Of a DNA stretch of 42,287 bases, positions 16,123-22,021 are shown piece after piece. The notes beneath the pieces are model-generated. The model made no database searches. It was not told the DNA's origin and saw only the letters and a list, made by a program, of their open reading frames with translations. Numbering within the stretch: position 1 is the first letter of the stretch; the number at the start of each line of letters is the position of its first letter. The DNA is from a virus: IMG/VR virus record IMGVR_UViG_3300020152_000011, positions 1 to 42,287 of that record. One strand, 5' to 3'. Position numbers and translations under genes: made by a program.

Positions 16123-16328
16123 GTCCCCTCCCACAACTCGTCAGACAGTTCTTGCTCGTACGCCAAGTTGCCCAACGCGTGCTTGTTCTTGCTGTGCTTC
16201 TGCATGATGTCCCTCGCGACGTCCTGCAGCTCGGTCTCGTAGTCTCCGAGCGTGTCGTTCCCACCGTAGTAGCGCTCAGCTGCGCGCAGGATTCTCCGCT
16301 CGAACGACGTGAGCCGAGCTGCGCTCAT
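16119..16328 (-). CDS. Small hypothetical protein
   Basis: 69 aa, ATG 16328 overlapping the upstream stop. It is all-helical and charged (TSFERRILRAAERYYGG, later DYETELQDVARDIMQK) and ends ELSDELWEGT. The last codons and the junction DNA resemble the ends of the next upstream genes (ADELQKLREGT), so it may be a distant member of that tandem group. Confidence 0.6.
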   Translation of the reverse strand: MSAARLTSFERRILRAAERYYGGNDTLGDYETELQDVARDIMQKHSKNKHALGNLAYEQELSDELWEGT

Positions 16329-16594
16329 GTCCCCTCCCGCAGCTTCTGCAGCTCGTCGGCGCAGTCCAGATCGCTGCGCGTCGGGTCATGACGCGGGCCG
16401 GCTTCCTGGCGCCACATCCGCTCCAGCTCCTCCATGCCGTCCCGCAGACGCTTGATCTCGTTGATTAGGTCACGCGTCTTACCCCGCTTGTAGAAGCTCG
16501 GGCCGGCCCGGTTGGCGGTTTGGTCCGCGTGCTCGATGTGGATGTCGGCTCGCAGCTTGATTTCCTGCGATTCGACGTAGGTGGCGTCAGCCAT
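16325..16594 (-). CDS. Small protein of the ADELQKLREG-tail paralogue group
   Basis: 89 aa, ATG 16594. The N-terminal half is specific to this gene (YVESQEIKLRADIHIEH). The C-terminal half (GMEELERMWRQ ... DCADELQKLREGT) is nearly the same as that of the adjacent upstream gene, including the underlying DNA. It is helical and acidic with one conserved Cys. Function unknown. Confidence 0.65.
   Translation of the reverse strand: MADATYVESQEIKLRADIHIEHADQTANRAGPSFYKRGKTRDLINEIKRLRDGMEELERMWRQEAGPRHDPTRSDLDCADELQKLREGT
16329..16440. repeat. Direct repeat of paralogous gene 3' ends, copy 1
   Basis: About 110 bp coding for the GMEELER ... ADELQKLREG tail, imperfectly repeated at 16602-16700 in the same orientation. 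The terminal 40 bp next to the stop are the best conserved part. Confidence 0.75.
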
Positions 16595-16850
16595 GGTCAC
16601 CCTCCCGCAGCTTCTGGAGTTCGTCGGCGCAGTTGTCGTAGTCGTTCGTCGACCGACGTGAGCCAGCTTCACGCCACTTGCGTTCCAGCTCCTCCATGCC
16701 GTGCTGCAGGGCGAGGAGTTCGGCGGCGAGTCTGCAGGCGTACACGCGCCACTCTTCGGCGCTGAACGCGTACACGCGTCCGGTCGCGTCGATCGCCGCC
16801 TCGAGCTGCGCGCGACTCGGCCGCGTGCTCTTGATGTTGAGCGGTTTCAC
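16587..16850 (-). CDS. Small protein of the ADELQKLREG-tail paralogue group
   Basis: 87 aa, GTG 16850 (GTGA overlap). The N-terminal half is a different helical domain (AEEWRVYACRLAAELLALQ). The C-terminal half (GMEELERKWRE ... NCADELQKLREGD) is paralogous to the downstream gene. Different heads joined to one conserved tail suggest domain shuffling. Function unknown. Confidence 0.65.
   Translation of the reverse strand: MKPLNIKSTRPSRAQLEAAIDATGRVYAFSAEEWRVYACRLAAELLALQHGMEELERKWREAGSRRSTNDYDNCADELQKLREGDHG
16602..16700. repeat. Direct repeat of paralogous gene 3' ends, copy 2
   Basis: Second copy of the tail-coding repeat at 16329-16440, a few codons shorter in the middle. It lies at the 3' end of the adjacent leftward gene. 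Confidence 0.75.
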
Positions 16851-17422
16851 GACTCACCTCGCGCTTTCCGCAGCTCGTCGTGAGCCTCTTCCCAGTTGTC
16901 GAAGTCGACAGCGTCCATCCCGTCGCGCAGCATCTCGCCGTACATCTCTTGCGAGGTGAAGTCGCTCCAAGCCTTCAGAACGACGTCGGTCGCCTTCTTG
17001 AGCGCGGACACGTCGCAGCCCCACATGACCGCGGTCGATTCGCGCTCCTGCGCCAGCTCCGCCCGCAGCTCCACGATCCGCAGTTCGGCCGCCTCGCTGG
17101 CCTCGCGTGCGATGTCGCGGTGTCGCTGGCACTCGCGCAGCTCGATCGCTAACCGCTCCTGGCTCTCCTGTAGAGCCTTGCTGCACGCTGCCGCCCAATC
17201 CCGATCGCGCTCGACGTCCCGCAACAAACCCTGCGTGTCGCCGAGCAGCTTTGTCAGCTCCACGTGCGCCTGCTGCCACGAGTCGCGCTCCTCCCGCAGC
17301 GCACGCACCTCGCGCGCGAGCCACATCGACTCCGAGTGCGTGATGCTGAACGTCCCATCGCGCTCGTCGTCCGCGGCGTACCGTAGCGCTTGGTCCACCT
17401 GCTCTTGCGTTGGCCTCTCCAT
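16847..17422 (-). CDS. Coiled-coil protein
   Basis: 191 aa, ATG 17422 overlapping the stop of the next upstream gene (ATGA). From about residue 30 to 130 it is a continuous Glu/Arg/Gln-rich coiled coil (REVRALREERDSWQQA, ELRAELAQERESTAV). A small C-terminal domain ends NWEEAHDELRKARGES, reminiscent of the CADELQKLREG tails downstream. Function unknown. Confidence 0.65.
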   Translation of the reverse strand: MERPTQEQVDQALRYAADDERDGTFSITHSESMWLAREVRALREERDSWQQAHVELTKLLGDTQGLLRDVERDRDWAAACSKALQESQERLAIELRECQRHRDIAREASEAAELRIVELRAELAQERESTAVMWGCDVSALKKATDVVLKAWSDFTSQEMYGEMLRDGMDAVDFDNWEEAHDELRKARGES

Positions 17423-17604
17423 CACAGCATCCTCGCGATCACGTACAGCGTGCCCAACATCACGGCGAGCAGAACCCAGTTGGTGTTGCGCTCGTCGCGC
17501 TGGCGGTCGGCGCTCTCCTGCTCGTTGAGGCGCCCCATCTCGTGGAGGCGGCGAATCTCACTGCGCTCTTCCGGCGTGTACAGCGATTCTCTATCGATCG
17601 ACAT
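17422..17604 (-). CDS. Small tail-anchored membrane protein
   Basis: 60 aa, ATG 17604. The first 40 residues are charged and helical (TPEERSEIRRLHEMGRLNEQ). The last 18 form one hydrophobic helix (NWVLLAVMLGTLYVIARML), so the protein is probably C-terminally anchored in the inner membrane. Function unknown. Confidence 0.6.
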   Translation of the reverse strand: MSIDRESLYTPEERSEIRRLHEMGRLNEQESADRQRDERNTNWVLLAVMLGTLYVIARML

Positions 17605-17613
17605 GACAGCACC

Positions 17614-17694
17614 TCAGTGGTAACAGCGGACGTACAGAACGAGAGCGATCGCGATGTTCAGCGTCGTGATCAGCCAGAGTGCGAAGTGCTGCAT
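17614..17694 (-). CDS. Predicted 26-residue membrane peptide
   Basis: A 26-aa frame, ATG 17694 to TGA 17614-17616, fills an otherwise empty 94-bp gap between two leftward genes. The peptide is one hydrophobic helix (LWLITTLNIAIALVLYV) ending RCYH. A GGTGAAG motif lies just upstream as a possible ribosome site. It sits beside another single-span gene. Being so short, it could be chance. Confidence 0.4.
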   Translation of the reverse strand: MQHFALWLITTLNIAIALVLYVRCYH

Positions 17695-17698
17695 GGCT

Positions 17699-17965
17699 TC
17701 ACCAACAGGTCCCGCAGAGGTAGCCGCGCCCCTCGGCAGTCCATGCCAGCGCCGTCCGCCGCTCCTTGGTGCCGGCGTCATCATTGCGAATGCCGATCAT
17801 GTAGTCGTCGGCCAGTCGCTCCACGATCGGGTCGTAGTCGCGTCTGTACGCGTCCGGCGACTCCGCTTCACAGACACCACTCGAAGCCATCACCGCTATC
17901 GCATCGTCCTCTGAGTCCGCGACTACGAAGTGCGTCTCACCGTCCTCGATCTTGTAAACCTTCAT
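17699..17965 (-). CDS. Small acidic hypothetical protein
   Basis: 88 aa, ATG 17965. It starts with a beta-hairpin pattern (MKVYKIEDGETHFVVADSED), then a helix (DAIAVMASSG), and ends with CGTCW, a possible partial zinc knuckle. It lies just downstream of the Bet gene in the same operon. The N-terminal arrangement resembles the small gene at 15333-15548. Function unknown. Confidence 0.6.
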   Translation of the reverse strand: MKVYKIEDGETHFVVADSEDDAIAVMASSGVCEAESPDAYRRDYDPIVERLADDYMIGIRNDDAGTKERRTALAWTAEGRGYLCGTCW

Positions 17966-17973
17966 GGCTCACC

Positions 17974-18954
17974 TCAGTAAGGAATGTTGTCCTGCGTATC
18001 CTCGGCCGGCGGACGCGAGCGCTCGACATCCTTCTCGAGTGCTTCGGCGACCGCGTCTGACGCGGGCTGTGCTGCCGCCTGCGCCTTGTCGACCTCGCGC
18101 TGCATCAGCCGCTCGAAGACTTCCTCAGCCTTCTCGCGCGAAGCCTTGGCGTTCTCGCGCACGCCCTTCTTGAGCTTCTCGGTGTCCTCGATGCCGCGAC
18201 ACCAGTCCATGTACTCCTCGAGCACGGAGTGGTTCGCATCCTCCATCGGCAGGCCGTTCCACGACGTGTTGGGGAACGCCACGCTGAACTTCGGGCGGTC
18301 GTCGCTCGTCGTGGCAGCTGGCGGCGGCAGCCGCTTGTGTTCCTGCCTCGCGTGGACTTGCGGCCGCTCGTTGTCGGCCTGGGCGAGCTCGTCGACCGAG
18401 TACACGCCGCTGAGCTCGTTCGGAAATGCCTTCCGGAGCGCGAGCGACTCAGCGCATTTTGCGAGCTGGTTCGCCGGCATGGTTCGCCAGAACTTCGTCG
18501 GGTTGCCCTCTTTGGTCGTCTGGACGTATTCGCTGTAGAGCGCCGTGCCGTACATCGGCTGGGCGAAGTCCTTGCGGTAGACGGCCACGCGCGCCGCCAT
18601 CGGCGGCTTGTCGCTGAGCCACACGTCTTTCCAGACGCCATCGGCTCCGCACCACTCCGGGGGCGCCTGGCCGGCGTACTTGCCGGTGCGCTCGGCCGTG
18701 AGCCGCATGCCGTCGATCGAGACCTGCGGCGTCATCTCCTGGCGCTTCAGGTCGGAGTTCCAGCGCTTCACCGCGTAGATCTGCCGCGCGAACGGGTCGA
18801 GCCGCAGGCGGTTGCATACGTCGACGAACAGGTCGAACTCTTGCGGGGTCGCACCCTTCGCGTACGTGTCGCGCAGGAGCTCGAGCTTGCTCTCTGCGAT
18901 CACGGGTGCGAGCGCGCGTGGCTGCTCGACGGTGGCGATGATGGCGTCACTCAT
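17974..18954 (-). CDS. bet: Single-strand annealing protein, Bet/RecT family
   Basis: 326 aa, ATG 18954. The family core is clear: EFDLFVDVCNRLRLDPFARQIYAV (split here as LFVDVCNRLRLDPF and ARQIYAV), QVSIDGMRLTAERTGKYAG, RVAVYRKDF, KFWRTMPANQLAKCAESLA and LRKAFPNELSGVY. The conserved core spans residues 20-200; the C-terminal 120 are helical and charged. Lambda Bet is about 261 aa, so the tail is longer. It should anneal complementary single strands during replication and recombination. No partner exonuclease (lambda Exo/YqaJ type) is recognised nearby. Confidence 0.93.
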   Translation of the reverse strand: MSDAIIATVEQPRALAPVIAESKLELLRDTYAKGATPQEFDLFVDVCNRLRLDPFARQIYAVKRWNSDLKRQEMTPQVSIDGMRLTAERTGKYAGQAPPEWCGADGVWKDVWLSDKPPMAARVAVYRKDFAQPMYGTALYSEYVQTTKEGNPTKFWRTMPANQLAKCAESLALRKAFPNELSGVYSVDELAQADNERPQVHARQEHKRLPPPAATTSDDRPKFSVAFPNTSWNGLPMEDANHSVLEEYMDWCRGIEDTEKLKKGVRENAKASREKAEEVFERLMQREVDKAQAAAQPASDAVAEALEKDVERSRPPAEDTQDNIPY

Positions 18955-19144
18955 CGCCCTTCTCCTCTGCCTGCTTGCGCGGCCGGCGCGTGCGGCGCAC
19001 TGGGAGATCTTCGATCTCCGCGCGGATCTCAGCGATGCGCTTGTTCGCCGCTTCGCGGACCTCGATCTGCTCGGCGAGCTGCTTCTCGAGCTCCAGCTTG
19101 CGCTGCTCGATCAACGCGAAAATCTCGATGTTCTTGTCACCCAC
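18947..19144 (-). CDS. Small coiled-coil protein upstream of bet
   Basis: 65 aa, GTG 19144. Residues 5-45 form an amphipathic coiled coil (FALIEQRKLELEKQLAEQIE). The C-terminal part is basic (VRRTRRPRKQ). Its stop overlaps the bet start. It could assist Bet or bind nucleic acid; this is inference from position and charge. Confidence 0.6.
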   Translation of the reverse strand: MGDKNIEIFALIEQRKLELEKQLAEQIEVREAANKRIAEIRAEIEDLPVRRTRRPRKQAEEKGDE

Positions 19145-19328
19145 GTACCAGCCTCATCCCTTTCTCTCGGTCGACCACACCCAACTCCTCGACGTTGTCT
19201 GCCTGCGGCTCTGCGAGCGCGTGCTTCGCCTTGTTCACGAAGTGCGAGAGCAGCAGCGTGTCTCGCAGGTCGCAGCCCTGGTCGCGCAGGTACTCGCGCG
19301 CGACGTCTTCGAGCGTGACGCGCTTCAC
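19137..19328 (-). CDS. Small hypothetical protein
   Basis: 63 aa, GTG 19328 in a GTGA overlap with the upstream stop. The N-terminal two thirds are helical (LEDVAREYLRDQGCDLRDT), with a Val/Lys-rich C-terminus. No known motif. Coupled within the leftward early operon. Confidence 0.55.
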   Translation of the reverse strand: MKRVTLEDVAREYLRDQGCDLRDTLLLSHFVNKAKHALAEPQADNVEELGVVDREKGMRLVRG

Positions 19329-19498
19329 AGTTCGTCGCCCGGTTCGGCGTTGAGCTCGGCCAACAGCAGTCGGCTGTTGGCGTAGCGAACGCACGCGGTC
19401 CAGATGTAGTAACTACCGAGTCCGTCCTCGGGGACGACCGCGTCCGCGATGTCGTGGACGTCCAAGAACATCAGTTCCATGTGCCTGCGCGTGCTCAC
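19325..19498 (-). CDS. Small hypothetical protein
   Basis: 57 aa from GTG 19498 (GTGA overlap); ATG 19480 is an alternative giving 51 aa. It is acidic in the first half (LDVHDIADAVVPEDG) and helical after (WTACVRYANSRLLLAEL). No recognised family. Confidence 0.55.
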   Translation of the reverse strand: MSTRRHMELMFLDVHDIADAVVPEDGLGSYYIWTACVRYANSRLLLAELNAEPGDEL

Positions 19499-19911
19499 GA
19501 CCGCACCAAGCCCTTCGCTTGCGCGCGCTCGAAGCACTGACCACGCAGGTGCACGCCATGCTTGCGGGTGAACGTCACCTCCGCCATCTCGCGCGGATTG
19601 ATGCGTTCGCCGCAGCCCGCGCAGCCGAGCTCGGCGAGCGCCTGTGTGAGCAACAGGTCTTGGCGCAGCAGCGGGTAGCCGCTCTCGGCGGCGTTCATCG
19701 CTTCGTGCACGAGCACGCGCGCGCGCTCCATGCGCTGCGCCATGTCCTCGAGCTGCGAGACCCCGTGAGGGATCATCTTCATCGTCATCAACGAGCGCCA
19801 CTCGTGCTCGTCCGCCGCTTGCTCCGCCTCACGCTCCTCGCGCTCGCCCCGAAGCTCGTGCGCGCTCGACGCGTCTGCGTCGTTCGCCGGAATCATTTCG
19901 CCGAGTCCCAT
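19495..19911 (-). CDS. First gene of leftward operon; zinc-finger-like protein
   Basis: 138 aa from ATG 19911, preceded by GGGGAGG; a TTG 69 bp upstream is possible but would run into the promoter. The N-terminal half is Glu-rich and helical. The C-terminal half contains LGCAGCGERINPREMAEV and later RGQCFERAQ, a CxxC plus single Cys arrangement like a treble-clef or DksA-type finger. As the promoter-proximal early gene it may act on host transcription, but that is inference. Confidence 0.65.
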   Translation of the reverse strand: MGLGEMIPANDADASSAHELRGEREEREAEQAADEHEWRSLMTMKMIPHGVSQLEDMAQRMERARVLVHEAMNAAESGYPLLRQDLLLTQALAELGCAGCGERINPREMAEVTFTRKHGVHLRGQCFERAQAKGLVRS

Positions 19912-19952
19912 CGCCGCCTCCCCAGGTCCGTGTTGCGTTCCCAACACGACCC

Positions 19953-19980
19953 AGCTTAGGCGTTTGCGACTAGCAGTCAA
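19953..19980 (-). promoter_or_regulatory. Predicted leftward early promoter
   Basis: On the minus strand a -35 TTGACT (19975-19980) and a -10 TAAGCT (19953-19958) are separated by 16 bp. Transcription would start about 35 nt upstream of the first leftward gene. The -35 lies inside the palindrome 19966-19991, so a bound repressor would block it. Confidence 0.5.
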
Positions 19981-19991
19981 GTGCTAGTTGC
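19966..19991. promoter_or_regulatory. Operator-like palindrome at the leftward promoter
   Basis: Arms GCGACTAGCA and TGCTAGTTGC, with a 6-bp spacer, are inverted repeats with one mismatch. The site covers the -35 of the leftward promoter. Its ACTAG core recurs at 20418-20430 and 21544-21551, suggesting one phage repressor binds all three. Confidence 0.6.
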
Positions 19992-20056
19992 GAAGTGCGC
20001 GTGATTTTTTCACCGCAGAAGGCGAGAAGTGGCATCCAAGAGATCTTGGAGGGGTT

Positions 20057-20422
20057 ATGCGCTTCCTTACGGCCATCTTGTGCTGCTGCTTGTCGGGTTG
20101 TTCGCTGCTGTTCGTGAGCTCGCCACCAGAGCGGGTGACGGCGTACACGACGCTGAACTGCACAACCGGCAGAGCCGCGCCAGCCCTCGATGCGATAGGC
20201 ACGGCTATCCAGGGCGTGACGGTCGGTTACTACGCCAACGCCGTGGCCGACCCCGATCCGCTCTATGTGGGGGTGGGACTCGCATGGCTAGGTGTGTTCG
20301 CCGTCAGCACGATCTACGGCTTCAGCGTCGTCTCGAGCTGCAACGACGCGCACGAGGAACGCGACCGACTCGCAGAACGTGAAACCCCGCAGAGGCGCCA
20401 TAACCCATGGGAACAGTACTAG
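20057..20422 (+). CDS. Putative lipoprotein in the immunity region
   Basis: 121 aa from ATG 20057, with GGAGGGG 4 nt upstream. It has a signal peptide with a type II cleavage site (ILCCCLSGC, lipidated Cys15). The mature part has an extracellular start, then a hydrophobic segment (LYVGVGLAWLGVFAVSTIYGF) and a charged C-terminus with many Glu/Arg. Its location beside the repressor and attachment of lipid suggest a lysogenic-conversion or superinfection-exclusion protein. The stop codon lies within the 20418-20430 palindrome. Confidence 0.7.
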   Translation: MRFLTAILCCCLSGCSLLFVSSPPERVTAYTTLNCTTGRAAPALDAIGTAIQGVTVGYYANAVADPDPLYVGVGLAWLGVFAVSTIYGFSVVSSCNDAHEERDRLAERETPQRRHNPWEQY

Positions 20423-20430
20423 CGGCTAGT
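20418..20430. promoter_or_regulatory. Operator-like palindrome before the ImmA-like gene
   Basis: A perfect 13-bp inverted repeat, ACTAG-CGG-CTAGT, ends 8 bp before the earliest possible start of the ImmA-like gene. It shares the ACTAG half-site with the leftward-promoter palindrome. Confidence 0.5.
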
Positions 20431-20504
20431 CAGGCAGGGTGTGGCCAACTGGTTGCTACGAATACTACAGCGACAAGTTGTCCAACCTCGTACACATTCC
20501 GGTC

Positions 20505-20954
20505 ATGCCATCTGAACAGCTTGAGAAGTTGGCTGACAAGATCTTAGGGGAGTCCGGCTTTTGCGCACCGATCGACGCATTCGTAATGGCCGACGAGTAT
20601 GGCCTTTCGTTGCGGCCGGTGGGGCCATACGACGAGGGTTTTGTCGGGGGGGAGATTCGCTTCAACGCGCGCGTTGGTCACTGCGAGCAGCAGGAGTACG
20701 TGATCCGCTGCGTTGCGCGTGAGGCGCTCATGCGCAACGGCGTGTACGCCTCGCAGACCAACATCGCCAGGCTAGCGCGTGCTCTCATGCTTCCGCGGCG
20801 GCAGTTCGACGCAAACGCCAACTTCGCGACGCTGGTGCGAGAGCATCCACACGCGAGCTTCGCGCTGATCGGAGCGCGCAAGGGCGACGTCTTCGCGTCG
20901 CGCCGCGCTCGGCGCTCGGACGTCACGATCACCGGCTCATTTCGGGCTTTGTAG
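20505..20954 (+). CDS. ImmA/IrrE-like protein with degenerate metallopeptidase motif
   Basis: 149 aa from ATG 20505; GTG 20439 would add 22 residues, and neither start has a good ribosome site. The domain layout follows ImmA/IrrE: an N-terminal helix (LEKLADKILGESG), PIDAFVMADEYGLSLRPV, a beta region (VGGEIRFNAR), the active-site helix and a C-terminal IARLARALMLPRRQF segment. Where active members have HExxH, this protein has R72-E-A-L-M, so both zinc-binding His are lost. It lies tail to tail with the XRE repressor (26-bp overlap), like ImmR/ImmA pairs, and may be a non-catalytic antirepressor. Confidence 0.65.
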   Translation: MPSEQLEKLADKILGESGFCAPIDAFVMADEYGLSLRPVGPYDEGFVGGEIRFNARVGHCEQQEYVIRCVAREALMRNGVYASQTNIARLARALMLPRRQFDANANFATLVREHPHASFALIGARKGDVFASRRARRSDVTITGSFRAL

Positions 20955-21513
20955 CCTCCGCCGGGGCGCTGACTCCCTCCGACGCCCGTCGCTTCGCCTC
21001 TTTGCGCTTGCGCTTGATCGCGGCGTGGAAAGCCATGACGGCTTCATCGGTCTGCTCGCGCTCGGCTCGGTGCGCGAGCAGGTGAATCTCGAGATCGATC
21101 AGCTCTTGTGAGCGGCCTTCCTCCAGGTACCTCGTCAAATAGTCGATCTCCGGCTCAGTGACTGGGTTGCAGCGACCGTCGTTCAGCAACGCGACCAGGG
21201 CGCGCGGAACGCCGCCCGAGACCGCGCGTAGCTGACCGGGCTTCGGGCCGGGCTTCTGCGGCTCGCCAGCATCCCCGGACAACCACTCTGCGGTCGTTTC
21301 GAGCGCCCGGGCGTACGCGAGCAACCGCTTCGCGCCGACGCCGAGCTCGCCCCGCTCGTGCTTGCTGACGACATCTCCAGGGATACCTACGAGGTCGCCT
21401 AGCTGGTCCTGGGTGAGCTTGAGCGCCTTCCTGCGTGCCCGTATGCGGGCTCCGATCGATCCGTCCACGGTCAGAGGCGTAATCGGTTCGAGCACGGAAA
21501 ACGATTGCTGCAT
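20929..21513 (-). CDS. XRE-family phage repressor (CI/ImmR-like)
   Basis: 194 aa from ATG 21513; ATG 21561, overlapping the divergent gene's start, would add 16 residues. The HTH occupies about residues 20-75 (IGARIRARRKALKLTQDQLG ... VVSKHERGELGVGAKRLL). The C-terminal half is helical and ends basic (IKRKRKEAKRR). No S24/LexA autocleavage domain is present, so RecA-driven self-cleavage is not expected. It is the most likely lysogeny repressor. Confidence 0.85.
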   Translation of the reverse strand: MQQSFSVLEPITPLTVDGSIGARIRARRKALKLTQDQLGDLVGIPGDVVSKHERGELGVGAKRLLAYARALETTAEWLSGDAGEPQKPGPKPGQLRAVSGGVPRALVALLNDGRCNPVTEPEIDYLTRYLEEGRSQELIDLEIHLLAHRAEREQTDEAVMAFHAAIKRKRKEAKRRASEGVSAPAEATKPEMSR

Positions 21514-21524
21514 GCTACTGGCTC

Positions 21525-21552
21525 TTGACAGCTGGTGGTTTACTACTAGTAT
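21525..21552 (+). promoter_or_regulatory. Rightward early promoter with overlapping ACTAG palindrome
   Basis: The -35 is TTGACA (21525-21530) and the -10 is TAGTAT (21547-21552), with 16 bp between. The palindrome TACTAGTA (21544-21551) overlaps the -10. The predicted start point falls at or next to the ATG at 21560, so the mRNA would have practically no leader. Confidence 0.6.
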
Positions 21553-21559
21553 TGAATCC

Positions 21560-21766
21560 ATGAACTTTCAGCGACGGGTCAAGACGGAGCGCCTGCGGCT
21601 CGGCCTCACGCAAGACCAGCTGGCTCGGGAGTTGGGGCTCACCAATACGTGCGTGTCTCGGTACGAGCGCGGCGTAGCGATGCCGTCACTCGCCACGCTG
21701 CAGAAGCTCGCACGCGTATTCAAAACGACGATCGATGAGCTGTGTGGTTCCACCAAGGCCGCGTAA
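21560..21766 (+). CDS. Cro-like XRE HTH regulator
   Basis: 68 aa, ATG 21560, no ribosome site upstream. Almost the whole protein is one HTH_3 domain (RVKTERLRLGLTQDQLAREL ... CVSRYERGVAMPSLATLQKL). It is transcribed divergently from the XRE repressor from a promoter overlapping it, the usual position of Cro. It probably represses the lysogeny genes and tunes early transcription. Confidence 0.85.
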   Translation: MNFQRRVKTERLRLGLTQDQLARELGLTNTCVSRYERGVAMPSLATLQKLARVFKTTIDELCGSTKAA

Positions 21767-21845
21767 TCCATGCGGCTATCGCTTACACATACGCACAGCG
21801 AACGCAAGCTATCAATTGCGTACAGATTGCAATCACTTCTGATCC

Positions 21846-21926
21846 GGTCGCGATTCGGAGTCGGGTCCGATGCGCAAGCCTCAGCCGCGTTGGCTTACGC
21901 ATCGTGTCCGACTCGGGTTCGTGACC
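21846..21926 (+). other. Large imperfect hairpin between immunity and replication genes
   Basis: Left arm 21846-21880 and right arm 21892-21926 are inverted repeats with the closest match in GATGCGCAAGCC / GGCTTACGCATC. They extend outwards through GAGTC/GACTC to GGTC/GACC, with an 11-nt loop. No credible gene lies here. It could be a structured RNA in the 5' leader of the replication operon, a processed small RNA or a DNA element. Confidence 0.6.
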
Positions 21927-21959
21927 TAGGACCGAAAGCAGCGCGGACCCGTGGTTGAC

Positions 21960-22005
21960 GGCCGGCCCCGACCATCCCCCCGGAGGGGCCGGCCTCGCCA
22001 TTTTC
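21960..22005 (+). terminator. Rho-independent terminator-like hairpin
   Basis: A perfect 10-bp stem, GGCCGGCCCC (21960-21969) and GGGGCCGGCC (21985-21994), with a 15-nt loop, is followed after 5 nt by ATTTTCCTTATT. It lies between the Cro-like gene and the replication initiator, so reading into the replication genes would need readthrough or antitermination. Confidence 0.65.
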
Positions 22006-22021
22006 CTTATTCGAGGCACCC

